Below the pieces are notes generated by a model. That model did no database searches, had not been told where the DNA came from, and was given only the letters and a program-made list of their open reading frames with translations. This document shows, one piece after another, positions 56,416 to 64,000 of a stretch of 64,000 nt of DNA. Source of the DNA: VBAS01 sp963773465 (GTDB lineage Bacteria; Bacteroidota; Bacteroidia; Chitinophagales; Chitinophagaceae); contig CAVZBF010000004.1 in the NCBI GenBank assembly GCA_963773465.1, positions 1,054,001-1,118,000 on the forward strand. The letters are read 5' to 3'. The position numbers were made by a program, and so were the translations under genes. How positions within the stretch are numbered: the stretch's first letter is position 1; every line of letters begins with the position of its first letter.

Positions 56416-57186
56416 ATGAAAAGCAAATGGATCTTTCTTCTCGGTATTTTTTTCTTTTCAATTGGACTGCAAGGCCAGGACACTATTAAAAAAACAGACA
56501 AAACAATTTTTGTTACCGGTGGTTCGTTTGGGAGGCCGTATATTCAATATTTAGCATCGCTTACAAATAAGCCCAATCCTAAAATCTGTTTTATACCTAC
56601 CGCGTCTGCAGATAATGCGAATAGTATTGCTAACTGGTACGCCACGTGCGAAGATCTTCCTGTAAGGCCTTATGTTTTGCGAACCTTCATTAACTCTTCA
56701 CCCAATCAAAAAAGCTTTGAAGAAATAATCTTGAGCATGGATGCCATAGTGGTGGGCGGCGGAAATACATTGAACATGATCGCTATCTGGAAGGCACAGG
56801 GAATAGATACTGTATTAAAAAAAGCGTATGACAAAGGAGTTATCTTATCGGGAGGCAGTGCAGGATCCTTATGCTGGTTTACAGGAGGATCTACTGATTC
56901 AAGACCTAAAACGCTTACGTTAGTTGAGTGCCTGGGTTTTCTGAATTACAGTCACTCACCGCATTATCATGCAGAGCCAGCAAGAAGACCATTATATCAT
57001 AATTCAATTCTAAGCGGCAGCCTCAAAGCAGGATATGCCTGCGATGACAGGGCTGGGTTATTGTTTAAGAATGGAGTTATGAAAAAATCTGTTTCACTGG
57101 ATTCTAATAATAATAATTATTTTGTGTCGGTAGTCGATGGAAAAATAAAGGAGGAATTGCTGCCGCCAGAGATAATTAAGTATTGA
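56416..57186 (+). CDS. Exported S51-family peptidase E/cyanophycinase-like protein
   Basis: 256 residues with a signal peptide (IFLLGIFFFSIGLQGQ). The S51 core is seen as IFVTGGSFGRPYI at the start of the domain, VVGGGNTLNMI and the nucleophile elbow GGSAGSLCW with Ser at about 147. A late SHSPHYHAEPARRP segment carries the histidines. Family members hydrolyse dipeptides with an N-terminal Asp or cyanophycin. No cyanophycin synthetase is present in the window, so peptidase activity on Asp-X peptides is the simpler reading. Confidence 0.83.
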   Translation: MKSKWIFLLGIFFFSIGLQGQDTIKKTDKTIFVTGGSFGRPYIQYLASLTNKPNPKICFIPTASADNANSIANWYATCEDLPVRPYVLRTFINSSPNQKSFEEIILSMDAIVVGGGNTLNMIAIWKAQGIDTVLKKAYDKGVILSGGSAGSLCWFTGGSTDSRPKTLTLVECLGFLNYSHSPHYHAEPARRPLYHNSILSGSLKAGYACDDRAGLLFKNGVMKKSVSLDSNNNNYFVSVVDGKIKEELLPPEIIKY

Positions 57187-57326
57187 CTAAGCGGCACCCC
57201 TATAATTCCTTACATTTATTTAGAATTGCATGGCGCATATTTTATGATACACTCCACATATCTATTGAAAACATAAGATTATTAAAGTTAAGGAGCTGGT
57301 TGCATTTACAAACAAAAACTACCCCC

Positions 57327-57809
57327 ATGTCTAACATGAACATTGACGCATTTAAAGATTATGTCGAAACGAGGTATAAAGAGCAAATGGAATATTACAA
57401 CAAGGCGTCATCAAAAAATCAAAAAAATTACCGGGCGTGCCAATGGGTATTGATTGTATTCTCTGCAGTAACTCCCGTGATAGCGGCACTTGATGGTAAA
57501 TGGGTAAGCCTGCAGATACCGGTAGTAATTATTTCGGCTGTTGTAGCCATACTTACAGCCGGTCTTAAAACATTTCAATACCAGGAACTGTGGGTCAAGT
57601 ACAGATCGACAGTTGAATTGCTTAAACCAGAACTTTATTATTACAATTTTGCAGTGGGGCCCTACGCCGAAGAAGGGGTTGATAAGGAAACACTTTTTGT
57701 TTCAAGAGTGGAAACGATACTTGACAAAGAACATATCAACTGGCCGGCAATAAAAAGGAGCCAGGAAGACCCGGTTGTTGTAGCAAACGAAACCGTGCAA
57801 CCAAAGTAA
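57327..57809 (+). CDS. DUF4231-like membrane protein
   Basis: 160 residues from ATG 57327 (a longer frame upstream lacks family features). A helical region (VETRYKEQMEYYNKASSKNQ) precedes two membrane helices (WVLIVFSAVTPVIAAL, and VVIISAVVAILTAGLKTF). A cytoplasmic end with YQELWVKYRSTVELLKPELYYY is typical of DUF4231 and SLATT proteins. The related SLATT group is linked to nucleotide-signal defence systems, but no partner enzyme lies next to it here. Function unknown. Confidence 0.72.
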   Translation: MSNMNIDAFKDYVETRYKEQMEYYNKASSKNQKNYRACQWVLIVFSAVTPVIAALDGKWVSLQIPVVIISAVVAILTAGLKTFQYQELWVKYRSTVELLKPELYYYNFAVGPYAEEGVDKETLFVSRVETILDKEHINWPAIKRSQEDPVVVANETVQPK

Positions 57810-57846
57810 AAAAGAAGACATTTTTCTTTTATTTGCCGCGAGACAA

Positions 57847-57875
57847 TTGCAGAGAAACGGATAAATGTAATTTTT
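57847..57875 (+). promoter_or_regulatory. Possible promoter of the lipocalin-like gene
   Basis: TTG at 57847-57849 and TAATTTTT at 57868-57875 are 18 bases apart (7 of 8 to TAnnTTTG). The ATG lies 35 bases downstream. Weak match only. Confidence 0.33.
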
Positions 57876-57910
57876 TCAGACTTCAGCAATTAACTTCATA
57901 AAAAAACTTC

Positions 57911-58378
57911 ATGAAACAACTATTTGCCACGGCATTTTTATTTGCAACAATTATTTCATGCAACACCAAGACAGAAAATGATACAGGAGCACCGGCAAAT
58001 TCATTACAGGGAACTTGGAAATTGTTAACAGGTACTGTTATTGAGAAGGGCGATACGACGATCACGGATTATGCAAAAGGCAAATCATTTATTAAGATCA
58101 TTAACGAATCGCATTTTGCATTTTTATTGCACGATCTGAATAAAGGAAAAGATTCTGCATCTGCAGAATTTTCAGCAGGCGGAGGAAGCTTTTCTCTTAA
58201 GGGCAACAGTTACACCGAACATCTTGAATATTGCAATGCAAGAGAATGGGAGGGCCACGATTTTACATTTACCGTAACCATAAAGGGCGATACGCTTATT
58301 CAAAGCGGCATTGAAAAAATAGAAGCCGAAGGGATCAACAGGATCAATACTGAGAAATACATTAGGGTTAAGAAGTAG
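57911..58378 (+). CDS. Lipocalin-like lipoprotein
   Basis: 155 residues. The signal ends in a lipobox ATIISC at about residues 12-17. The mature domain begins LQGTWKLLTGTVIEKGDT, a lipocalin-type first strand, and has KSFIKIINESHFAFLLHD and a late FTVTIKGDTLIQSG. Such small lipoproteins are common in Bacteroidota and lack a known function. Its TAG stop lies within a large palindrome. Confidence 0.72.
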   Translation: MKQLFATAFLFATIISCNTKTENDTGAPANSLQGTWKLLTGTVIEKGDTTITDYAKGKSFIKIINESHFAFLLHDLNKGKDSASAEFSAGGGSFSLKGNSYTEHLEYCNAREWEGHDFTFTVTIKGDTLIQSGIEKIEAEGINRINTEKYIRVKK

Positions 58379-58402
58379 AGACAAGGCATGCCTTGTCTCT
58401 AC
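58375..58402. repeat. 28-base perfect palindrome over a stop codon
   Basis: GTAGAGACAAGGCA and its exact complement meet at 58388/58389. The palindrome contains the stop codon of the lipocalin-like gene. No T-run follows, so it is not a classic terminator; it resembles dispersed palindromes of Bacteroidota and Cyanobacteria. Confidence 0.8.
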
Positions 58403-58453
58403 AGGAACCTGTAGTCAGTAGTTCGGTGTCGTAGTCAATAGTTAGAAAGAGAG

Positions 58454-60117
58454 CTAATTTTTTCCGACAACCTCAGCCATTATCATTTCATCCAGCGTTT
58501 GTTTTCTTGTAACAGGATCGACAAAGCTTTTTTTCAACCGGGTAATTTCATAATCCGGAACTGAAAATGTTTTTCCGAAAACAAAACCGAGCGAATCAAT
58601 TTGCGATTGCTGGGATCTTTCATAGATCAGCCAGAATTTTTTTCCTTGCCGGCTTAACGAATCATCATATACCTGCCTGTTTGAAGAAGAATAAAAATTA
58701 TAAGTTGAGCTAAAAGTATTTTTCCAGAAATAAGCATCTTTTGGGTCGGCAATACCTCTTGTCATATCCGCCAAGGGTTTTCCTCCCTGGTAAGTAAGTA
58801 ACTGCGGATAGAAATTGGTGTTTAGCAAAAAGAAAAACAATGCAATCGCAGCAACGGAAACAGTAATTGATTTTTGGATCTTTGAGAACGAGCCGCTCAA
58901 TAAAAAATAAAATACAATTGCAAGCAACAGGATAACGCCGGCAAGTACAAATTGAATTTTTTACCGGGAAAGCCCAAACATTAATTAATGCTGCCGTGGC
59001 AAGTAATAGTACCGAGGCAAACAATTGAATAAAATAGAAGGGGTTTTTCCAGCGCTCATCATTCCATTTTGAAACAAAAAGATAGGCGACTATTAAAGCA
59101 GTAGCCGGCGCCAGTATTGGAAGATAATGAGGAAGTTTAAAGTTGGAAAAATTAATAAGCGCCGCAAGCATTACAAAAACAGCGGTGCTCAACCATTCTT
59201 CTTTTCTTCTGAAAAAATTCTTCACACGAATGACCAGGCCGATTAAAGCAACAAAACACCAGGGAGCAAATGTCCAGAGAAATGTATGCAGGAAAAAGAA
59301 ATGATCTTCTTTGCCCACTGCGCCAAATCGCTCATGCCCTTTTATTCTATCAAAGCTGTGACTCCATAAAATATATTTTACCCCGTTCACGCCTTTTATT
59401 CCCTGCGAAATTTTTTCGGGATGAAGATTAAACTGCAGATAGTAGCAATAAACAACAGGTGAAATGAAAACGGCAAAAAGAAAAATAACGATCAGCCAAT
59501 GCCAGTCAAACAAAAGCTTCCAGTCTTTTTTATACAGAATATAAAAAAAGATGGCTGCAACAGGCGTTACCAAACCTACATGCCCTTTTGTGCAAAAGCC
59601 AATTGCCACACCCTAATGCTGCGCCAACTAAAAAAATGAATTTCCGGTGATGAACGTATGCAACGAGCTGCCAGGTTGCAAAAGCAATGGCTGCGGTTAA
59701 AATCGCATCCATTCGAACATCATTGTTGGCGAGAATGTAACAGAATGAAGAGGCAGCGATCAATGCGGCTAGTTTCCCCGTTTCATGATCATATAACTCT
59801 TTACCCAAACGATATATGGACCATGTACCAAGAATAGTAAAGAGAAATGAAGGGAACCGGTAAGCAAAAGAAGTAACGCCAAATACATGATAACTCAATG
59901 CCGAGGTCCAGAAAAGAAAATGCGGTTTATCGATATAATCGCCTCGATGATCATAAAGCGTTACATAATCCCCGGTTAAGTACATTCTCAATGCGATATC
60001 TGCATGGTGCCCGGAGTCATTATCCATTAACGGCACAAATAGCCCGGCGATATATACAAGACCAAGCAGGGAAAACAAAAAGAAGTATACACGATTTGAA
60101 AGCAGCGGAGACGGCAA
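58454..60117 (-). pseudogene. ArnT-like family 39 glycosyltransferase, two frameshifts
   Basis: From ATG 60115-60117 the protein begins with a membrane helix and the family's acidic loop LMDNDSGHHADIALRM, then DKPHFLFWTSAL. A break near 59612 shifts to AIGFCTKGHVGLVTP with the rest of the helices, and another near 58960 to LLSGSFSKIQKS and the soluble C-terminal domain ending at 58454. The rejoined protein has about 550 residues and ten or more helices. Family role: transfer of a sugar from a lipid carrier at the periplasmic side. A second, unrelated-looking GT39 gene lies at 18311. Confidence 0.8.
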
Positions 60118-60213
60118 CTAAAAAATTTTTACAAAGTAAACAAACCAAAGCCAGATTTATGAACGGAAAAGAAAATACCGGGTTCAATAGCTAACTTGAA
60201 CAAAATTTAGCAG

Positions 60214-60756
60214 ATGAAAAAGGTAGCAATGTTAGTTGTGATTATTTTATTTTATACAACCATAAAAGCAACTGCGTTTAACACAGATAGCATTCCTGCG
60301 GATGCTAAAGATGTATCATCACCGGAGGCGATTATTGCGGCTGTATATGATGTGATCAGCGGGCCGGCCGGACAAAAAAGAAACTGGGAAAGAATGCGAA
60401 CATTATTTGTACCTGATGCAAGGATGATCCCTACAGGAAAACGGGCCACGGGAGAATCAACAAGAAGAGTATTGACAGTAGAAGAATACATTACTAACTC
60501 CGGACCCTTCCTGGAAAAAGATGGATTCTTTGAAACCGAGATAGGCAGGCGAACAGAACAATTTGGAAACATTGTCCATGTATTCAGCACCTATGAAAGT
60601 AAAAGAGCCGCAACAGATGCAAAGCCATTTATGCGGGGGATCAATAGTTTTCAACTTTGGTATGACGGCAAACGCTGGTGGGTAATTACAATTATGTGGC
60701 AAAGCGAAAGCAATGACACGCCGATCCCTGAAAAATATATAGGCAAAAAAGATTAG
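60214..60756 (+). CDS. Secreted SnoaL/NTF2-like protein
   Basis: 180 residues with a signal peptide (MLVVIILFYTTIKATA). The mature part shows the NTF2-like order: SSPEAIIAAVYDVISG helix, NWERMRTLFVPDARM, EYITNSGPFLEKDGFFETEIGR and the closing GINSFQLWYDGKRWWVITIMW strands. No active-site residues are certain. The stop overlaps the convergent arsC by four bases. Confidence 0.78.
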   Translation: MKKVAMLVVIILFYTTIKATAFNTDSIPADAKDVSSPEAIIAAVYDVISGPAGQKRNWERMRTLFVPDARMIPTGKRATGESTRRVLTVEEYITNSGPFLEKDGFFETEIGRRTEQFGNIVHVFSTYESKRAATDAKPFMRGINSFQLWYDGKRWWVITIMWQSESNDTPIPEKYIGKKD

Positions 60757-61146
60757 ATTGAGGATAACAACTCTTTTACTTTATCCCTGATCTGATCTCT
60801 TACTTTGTTGAAATCGCCGGGCTCCAGGTTTTTCGGATCCGGTATTTCCCAATCAATAAATTTTTTTGCAGGCATCCATGGGCAGGCATCGCCACAACCC
60901 ATGGTTACCACGGCATCGAAAGGAGCGAACTGTTCAACATCCTTTAGTGATTTACTTTTATGTTTGCTTAAGTCATAGCCAAGTTCTTTCATGGCAGCAA
61001 TCGCTTTTGGATTGACGATACCGGAAGGATTTGAGCCTGCGCTGTAAGGCTTCTACATTTTCACCACCCAAAATTTTTGCGAAAGCCTGGCTCATTTGCG
61101 ATCGATTGCTATTCTCCACACAAACAAAAAGTAATTTCTTTTTCAT
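60753..61146 (-). pseudogene. arsC: Low-molecular-weight phosphatase-type arsenate reductase, one frameshift
   Basis: ATG 61144-61146 starts KKKLLFVCVENSNRSQM, with the CX5R phosphate-binding loop and its cysteine at residue 9. The frame breaks at about 61049 (an extra base in GAAGCCTTAC); after removal it reads SAGSNPSGIVNPKAIAAMKELGYD and on to VTMGCGDACPW, which carries the two further redox cysteines, and the acidic DPKN segment. Rejoined length is about 130. The enzyme reduces arsenate to arsenite with thioredoxin. It ends the minus-strand arsenic cluster. Confidence 0.87.
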
Positions 61147-61151
61147 TTCAT

Positions 61152-61194
61152 AAAATTAAAACGACTCCGTCCCGGTAGCAATGACGGAGTCGTT
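61152..61194 (-). terminator. Rho-independent terminator after the Cys-rich small ORF
   Basis: AACGACTCCGTC at 61160-61171 pairs with GACGGAGTCGTT at 61183-61194. On the minus strand the stem is followed by TTTTAATTTTAT. It lies between the small ORF at 61201-61287 and arsC, so arsC may need read-through or its own promoter. Confidence 0.75.
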
Positions 61195-61200
61195 GATGTG

Positions 61201-61287
61201 TTAATCAACCATTGCACCTGTGCAACATCCATTACCACATCCGCATCCCGGGTCCCGATAGCTATCGGGATTCATTTGTTTTTTCAT
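61201..61287 (-). CDS. Small cysteine-rich ORF in the arsenic cluster
   Basis: ATG at 61285-61287 opens a 28-codon frame ending TAA at 61201-61203. The product is MKKQMNPDSYRD followed by PGCGCGNGCCTGAMVD: four cysteines in seven residues, a metal- or metalloid-binding pattern similar to the CC-rich end of ArsM. A CCCGATAGC-type palindrome encodes part of its N-terminal half. It follows the phosphatase gene by 38 bases on the same strand and has a terminator just after it. Coding status is inferred from position, start, stop and cysteine pattern; it could also be a chance frame. Confidence 0.5.
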   Translation of the reverse strand: MKKQMNPDSYRDPGCGCGNGCCTGAMVD

Positions 61288-61325
61288 GGCTTTACTTTTT
61301 AAGATTAAATAATTATGATACAATT

Positions 61326-62303
61326 TTAAAAACCTTTTAGTCCCTTCACTTTTTTAATTTCTTCCTTGGCTGCATCGAAATCTTTTTTGAATTTTTCACA
61401 TGCCATCAATCTTTTCACAAGCTGCCAGGCCAATACACGACCGCTTTCAGAATCACTTGGATAATGCACGCCAATAATTTCTCTTGAATGTGCCATGTCA
61501 TAAGCGTCTTTTATAAAGAATGAACTGAATTCTGGTAAAAGCTCTGAATATAAATAAGCATTTACATAGGAGTTAGTAGCATGTCCGCTGGGATATGCTG
61601 CCCAATTTGTTTCTTCGAGATTTTGCAGTTTCGGCTCCAGCTTATACGGCCGGATCCGGATAAAATAATTTTTATATTTCCAGATAAGATATTCTGCATC
61701 TTTCCAAACGTTAGCAGCAAGAGCCGCAGTCAATGGCAATGAATCGGCATTGAACCAGGTGCCAATGCTTCTTCCTACATGAAAAAGATTGCGCTGAAAT
61801 TTTTTATAATCATTATCTCCCGGCTGCACAGAAGTTCGGTAATAAACACCGGCATAAAATAGGGAAGCCCTCACATCTTCTTCGCTGCGCTGTTGTTGTA
61901 ATTGCAAAAGATAATCAAGCTCGGCTCGGGTTTGCGGCGAACTATTTGCCGGAAAATCAGGAATGAAAAATTTCTCTGTTGCTCCCAAATAGTGTGGAGC
62001 TCTTTTTCTTCCATTGCCAATCAATTCTCCTGGTTGGCAAGCAGCGGGATCACATTTTGAGTCGGAAGCTTTTGCTTTTTCTGCAGAAGGGCCGCCGGTT
62101 CTTTCAACCTGCTCAACTTTTGTTTCACCTGCTGCAAGAACAAAGTGCAGAGTATCGAATGCCTCCATCCCCTTTGCGGGTCGTGTGCTATGCGTAGAAA
62201 GTTTTTTGTAATGACCCCATGACGCTGGGGCTTGTTTAGTGCCTTGTGAAAACGCAATCAGCGTTATAAACAATAGCAGTTGCAAAAAGATTGTTTTTTT
62301 CAT
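61326..62303 (-). CDS. Class A-type acid phosphatase (PAP2 superfamily), exported
   Basis: 325 residues from ATG 62301-62303; an ATG six bases upstream is an equal option. A signal peptide (IFLQLLLFITLIAFSQG) precedes a region of about 150 residues and the PAP2 catalytic motifs: KNYFIRIRP, AYPSGHATNSY and SREIIGVHYPSDSESG with the two conserved His. The enzyme would remove phosphate from monoesters in the periplasm. Its place in an arsenic cluster is unusual; arsenate resembles phosphate, so a link to phosphate supply is possible but unproven. Confidence 0.85.
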   Translation of the reverse strand: MKKTIFLQLLLFITLIAFSQGTKQAPASWGHYKKLSTHSTRPAKGMEAFDTLHFVLAAGETKVEQVERTGGPSAEKAKASDSKCDPAACQPGELIGNGRKRAPHYLGATEKFFIPDFPANSSPQTRAELDYLLQLQQQRSEEDVRASLFYAGVYYRTSVQPGDNDYKKFQRNLFHVGRSIGTWFNADSLPLTAALAANVWKDAEYLIWKYKNYFIRIRPYKLEPKLQNLEETNWAAYPSGHATNSYVNAYLYSELLPEFSSFFIKDAYDMAHSREIIGVHYPSDSESGRVLAWQLVKRLMACEKFKKDFDAAKEEIKKVKGLKGF

Positions 62304-62367
62304 GGTCATTTTTTTTATGCTAAAAAAATTTCAGGTTAAATATTTTTCACAACTTTCTTCATGGTAT

Positions 62368-63219
62368 TTAGCAACATCCGCTGCCCGGTTCGCAGCATTT
62401 TCTTTCATCTTTAGAAGGTTTATCTGCATAAACGGTAATGCTTGTAATTCTCACTTTACCTTCTTTGTATTCATTTACTTCTTCTTCGTTTAAATATTCT
62501 GCAAGTATTTCATCCGGGATCACGATTGTTTTATCTTTTTGAAGTGTAATGTTTGTAAAACCAGCTTCTTCAATAATGCCGAGATATTCATTTTTCTGAA
62601 TTGCACCGGACACACATCCTGCATACAGTTCTGCTATCTCTTTCCATTTTGAAGGGAGCTCTCCTTCGATAACAATATCAGAAATTGAAAAATGTCCACC
62701 AGGCTTTAGTATTCTGAAAATTTCACCGAACACTTTATGTTTATTTGGAACGAGATTCAATACACAATTGCTGACAACCACATCGGCTTTATTGCTGAAT
62801 AGCGGCATGCTGTCAATATCTCCATGACGAAATTCAACATTTTTATACCCAAGCTTAGCTGCATTTATTTTTGCCAGTTCGATCATCTTCTCTGTAAAAT
62901 CAATTCCAATCACACGGCCCAGTTCGCCAACAATTTTTCTTGCAACAAATGCATCATTACCGGCGCCGCTGCCCAGATCAACTACCGTATCACCCTCCTT
63001 TATTTTTGCAAATTCTGTTGGTAGCCCGCAACCCAAACCAAGATCTGCATCGGGATTATAACCCTCAAGTCCCTTGTATTCGTCTGACATAATGCAGCAA
63101 ACATCTTTGCCGCCTGATGTAGCTCCGCAGCACGAAGAATGGTTTTGTTGTCTTGGCTGACTGGCGATCTCAGTATATTTTTCTCTTACCAGTTCTTTAA
63201 TTGCTGTTTCATTTTTCAT
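62368..63219 (-). CDS. arsM: Arsenite S-adenosylmethionine methyltransferase
   Basis: 283 residues. An N-terminal SSCCGATSGGKDVCC segment, a SAM-binding VVDLGSGAGNDAFVA at about 78-92, then VVVSNCVLNLVP (Cys about 149) and ELYAGCVSGA (Cys about 198), the thiols that hold arsenite in ArsM. The C-terminus ends KCCEPGSGCC. ArsM methylates As(III) to mono- and dimethyl forms, which leave the cell as gas or less toxic forms. Two bases separate it from the upstream cupin gene, so they share a transcript. Confidence 0.93.
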   Translation of the reverse strand: MKNETAIKELVREKYTEIASQPRQQNHSSCCGATSGGKDVCCIMSDEYKGLEGYNPDADLGLGCGLPTEFAKIKEGDTVVDLGSGAGNDAFVARKIVGELGRVIGIDFTEKMIELAKINAAKLGYKNVEFRHGDIDSMPLFSNKADVVVSNCVLNLVPNKHKVFGEIFRILKPGGHFSISDIVIEGELPSKWKEIAELYAGCVSGAIQKNEYLGIIEEAGFTNITLQKDKTIVIPDEILAEYLNEEEVNEYKEGKVRITSITVYADKPSKDERKCCEPGSGCC

Positions 63220-63221
63220 GA

Positions 63222-63599
63222 CTATTGATTGTTTATTTTAAAAATAATTTCTGTTTTTATATATGCTTTATTTACCGGCGACCATGCATCAATTGCTTTT
63301 ACGGAACAGGTTCCTGTCCACACTTCATGATCAATATTGCCGGGAATTAAAATGCAGTCGCCCACGGATAATTTGTAAATCGAGTTTTCAGATTTGAAAA
63401 ACAATTCACCTTCGAGCACATAAGTTATTTGTTCGCTTTCGTGTTTATGGGTTGGAAAATTTGTATCGGCAGGAACATCGAACCAGGTAAATTGAACGTT
63501 GCTTCCTTCTATTGACCAAAACGACGCCCCTGATACAGCATCAATTTTTTTCTCATTAAAAGAATGCTCATTATTTCTATATCTGATATTATTATTCAT
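63222..63599 (-). CDS. Cupin-domain protein of the arsenic cluster
   Basis: 125 residues from ATG 63597-63599. Cupin motif 1 is FPTHKHESEQITYVLEGEL and motif 2 is LIPGNIDHEVW, with metal-binding His residues. It stands between arsR and arsM with gaps of 12 and 2 bases. Cupins occasionally occur in ars operons, but their role there is unknown. It may bind a metal or small thiol. Confidence 0.82.
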   Translation of the reverse strand: MNNNIRYRNNEHSFNEKKIDAVSGASFWSIEGSNVQFTWFDVPADTNFPTHKHESEQITYVLEGELFFKSENSIYKLSVGDCILIPGNIDHEVWTGTCSVKAIDAWSPVNKAYIKTEIIFKINNQ

Positions 63600-63611
63600 A
63601 AACAAGCTTGC

Positions 63612-63944
63612 CTAGCAGCATTTAGCGTTTGTCGTCTTTAATTTTTCAAATAGAAAACTGAACTCACTATTGAATTTTTCAAAAGCTTTCCAATTAATGC
63701 AATAGCAACTGCGCGGGCCATCAATTGTGCCATCGATGAGACCGGCATTTTTTAATTCTTTCAAATGCTGGCTTACGGTGCTTTGCGCTAATGGTAAAAC
63801 ATCTACTATTTCACCACAGATACATTCATTCTTTTGTGCCAGCATTTTTAATATTGCAATTCTTGCAGGATGACTTAATGCTTTTGCAAAAGCAGCCAGG
63901 TCCTGCTCTTTCTGAGTAAATTCTTCTTTTTTATGTATCGCCAT
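63612..63944 (-). CDS. arsR: ArsR/SmtB-family metalloregulatory repressor
   Basis: 110 residues with a winged helix-turn-helix: ALSHPARIAILKMLAQ, then the ECICGEIVDVLPLAQSTVSQH region containing the metal-site CxC motif at about residues 41-43, and HLKELKNAGLIDG. A C-terminal NAKCC adds further thiols. Such repressors release DNA when arsenite binds their cysteines and would control the minus-strand genes down to arsC. An inverted repeat lies upstream. Confidence 0.92.
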   Translation of the reverse strand: MAIHKKEEFTQKEQDLAAFAKALSHPARIAILKMLAQKNECICGEIVDVLPLAQSTVSQHLKELKNAGLIDGTIDGPRSCYCINWKAFEKFNSEFSFLFEKLKTTNAKCC

Positions 63945-63951
63945 TTCTTTA

Positions 63952-63967
63952 ATCGTTTTTATACGAT
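63952..63967. promoter_or_regulatory. Candidate ArsR operator
   Basis: ATCGTTTTTATACGAT has five-base inverted arms (ATCGT/ACGAT) around six bases, eight bases upstream of the arsR ATG. Position and symmetry suit autoregulation. The short arms leave doubt. Confidence 0.4.
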
Positions 63968-64000
63968 GAGTCAGATCAAATAAAAAGACGGAACGCCGTC

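Noticed and set aside
57183..57326. N-terminal extension of the DUF4231-like protein
   Set aside because: The extra 48 residues begin at a TTG in the previous stop region and show no family features.

Overview
The window looks like chromosomal DNA of a Bacteroidota bacterium, most likely order Chitinophagales (family Chitinophagaceae is a reasonable guess, not proven). The reasons are AT-rich coding DNA, weak or absent Shine-Dalgarno sites, promoter-like TTG-N18-20-TAnnTTTG pairs, and a gene set typical of that phylum: an S46 dipeptidyl-peptidase, a DPP-IV-like S9 peptidase, a GH3-family enzyme, DUF2480, planctomycete-type cytochrome/DUF1501 genes, PpiD and KdsB. No rRNA, tRNA, CRISPR array, phage or transposase gene was seen.

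Layout. 0-7 kb: envelope genes (TlpA-like oxidoreductase, M23 peptidase, VIT/vWA lipoprotein) and a saccharopine dehydrogenase-like reductase. 7.4-11.6 kb: an accessory-looking block holding an AraC/O6-alkylguanine methyltransferase fusion, a DarT-DarG toxin-antitoxin pair acting on DNA by ADP-ribosylation, an alpha/beta hydrolase and an orphan Ada-type metal-binding domain. 11.6-18.3 kb: a duplicated small membrane protein, cupin, PurT, SnoaL-like protein, a second M23 lipoprotein and a PnuC-TagA-NadR-like cassette for NAD precursor uptake and base repair. 18.3-24.6 kb: glycosyltransferases, MtgA, LysE and GH3 genes, most of them interrupted by small indels. 24.7-32.5 kb: SuhB, ThiL, an S41 peptidase, NagA, a nitrilase-family amidase and the DPP-IV-like peptidase. 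32.5-41.2 kb: RecX, a large repeat-bearing secreted protein, DnaN, a lipid hydroxylase, KdsB and CorA.

41.2-54.4 kb is entirely minus strand: an NHL propeller protein, a three-gene cytochrome/DUF1501/DUF1553 cluster, DUF2480, PpiD and an S46 peptidase carrying the DPP11-type arginine. At 54.4-54.95 kb transcription diverges around a 550-bp gene-free region with several DnaA-box-like sequences and an AT-rich tract, a candidate replication origin. NadA and small secreted or membrane genes follow. The right end (60.75-63.95 kb, minus strand) is an arsenic-response cluster: ArsR, cupin, ArsM, a class A-type acid phosphatase, a newly noticed 28-codon cysteine-rich small ORF, and ArsC.

Two features cut across the window. 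First, at least thirteen genes contain single-base frameshifts although the sequence on both sides of each break still reads as good protein. This suggests assembly or sequencing indels as much as true decay, so products are described as whole genes with the break marked. Second, many short palindromic repeats of several families sit between genes. One lies in frame inside a NadR-like kinase, and another supplies the end of ThiL and the apparent lipoprotein signal of the next gene. All family assignments rest on motifs read by eye; no database search was run.
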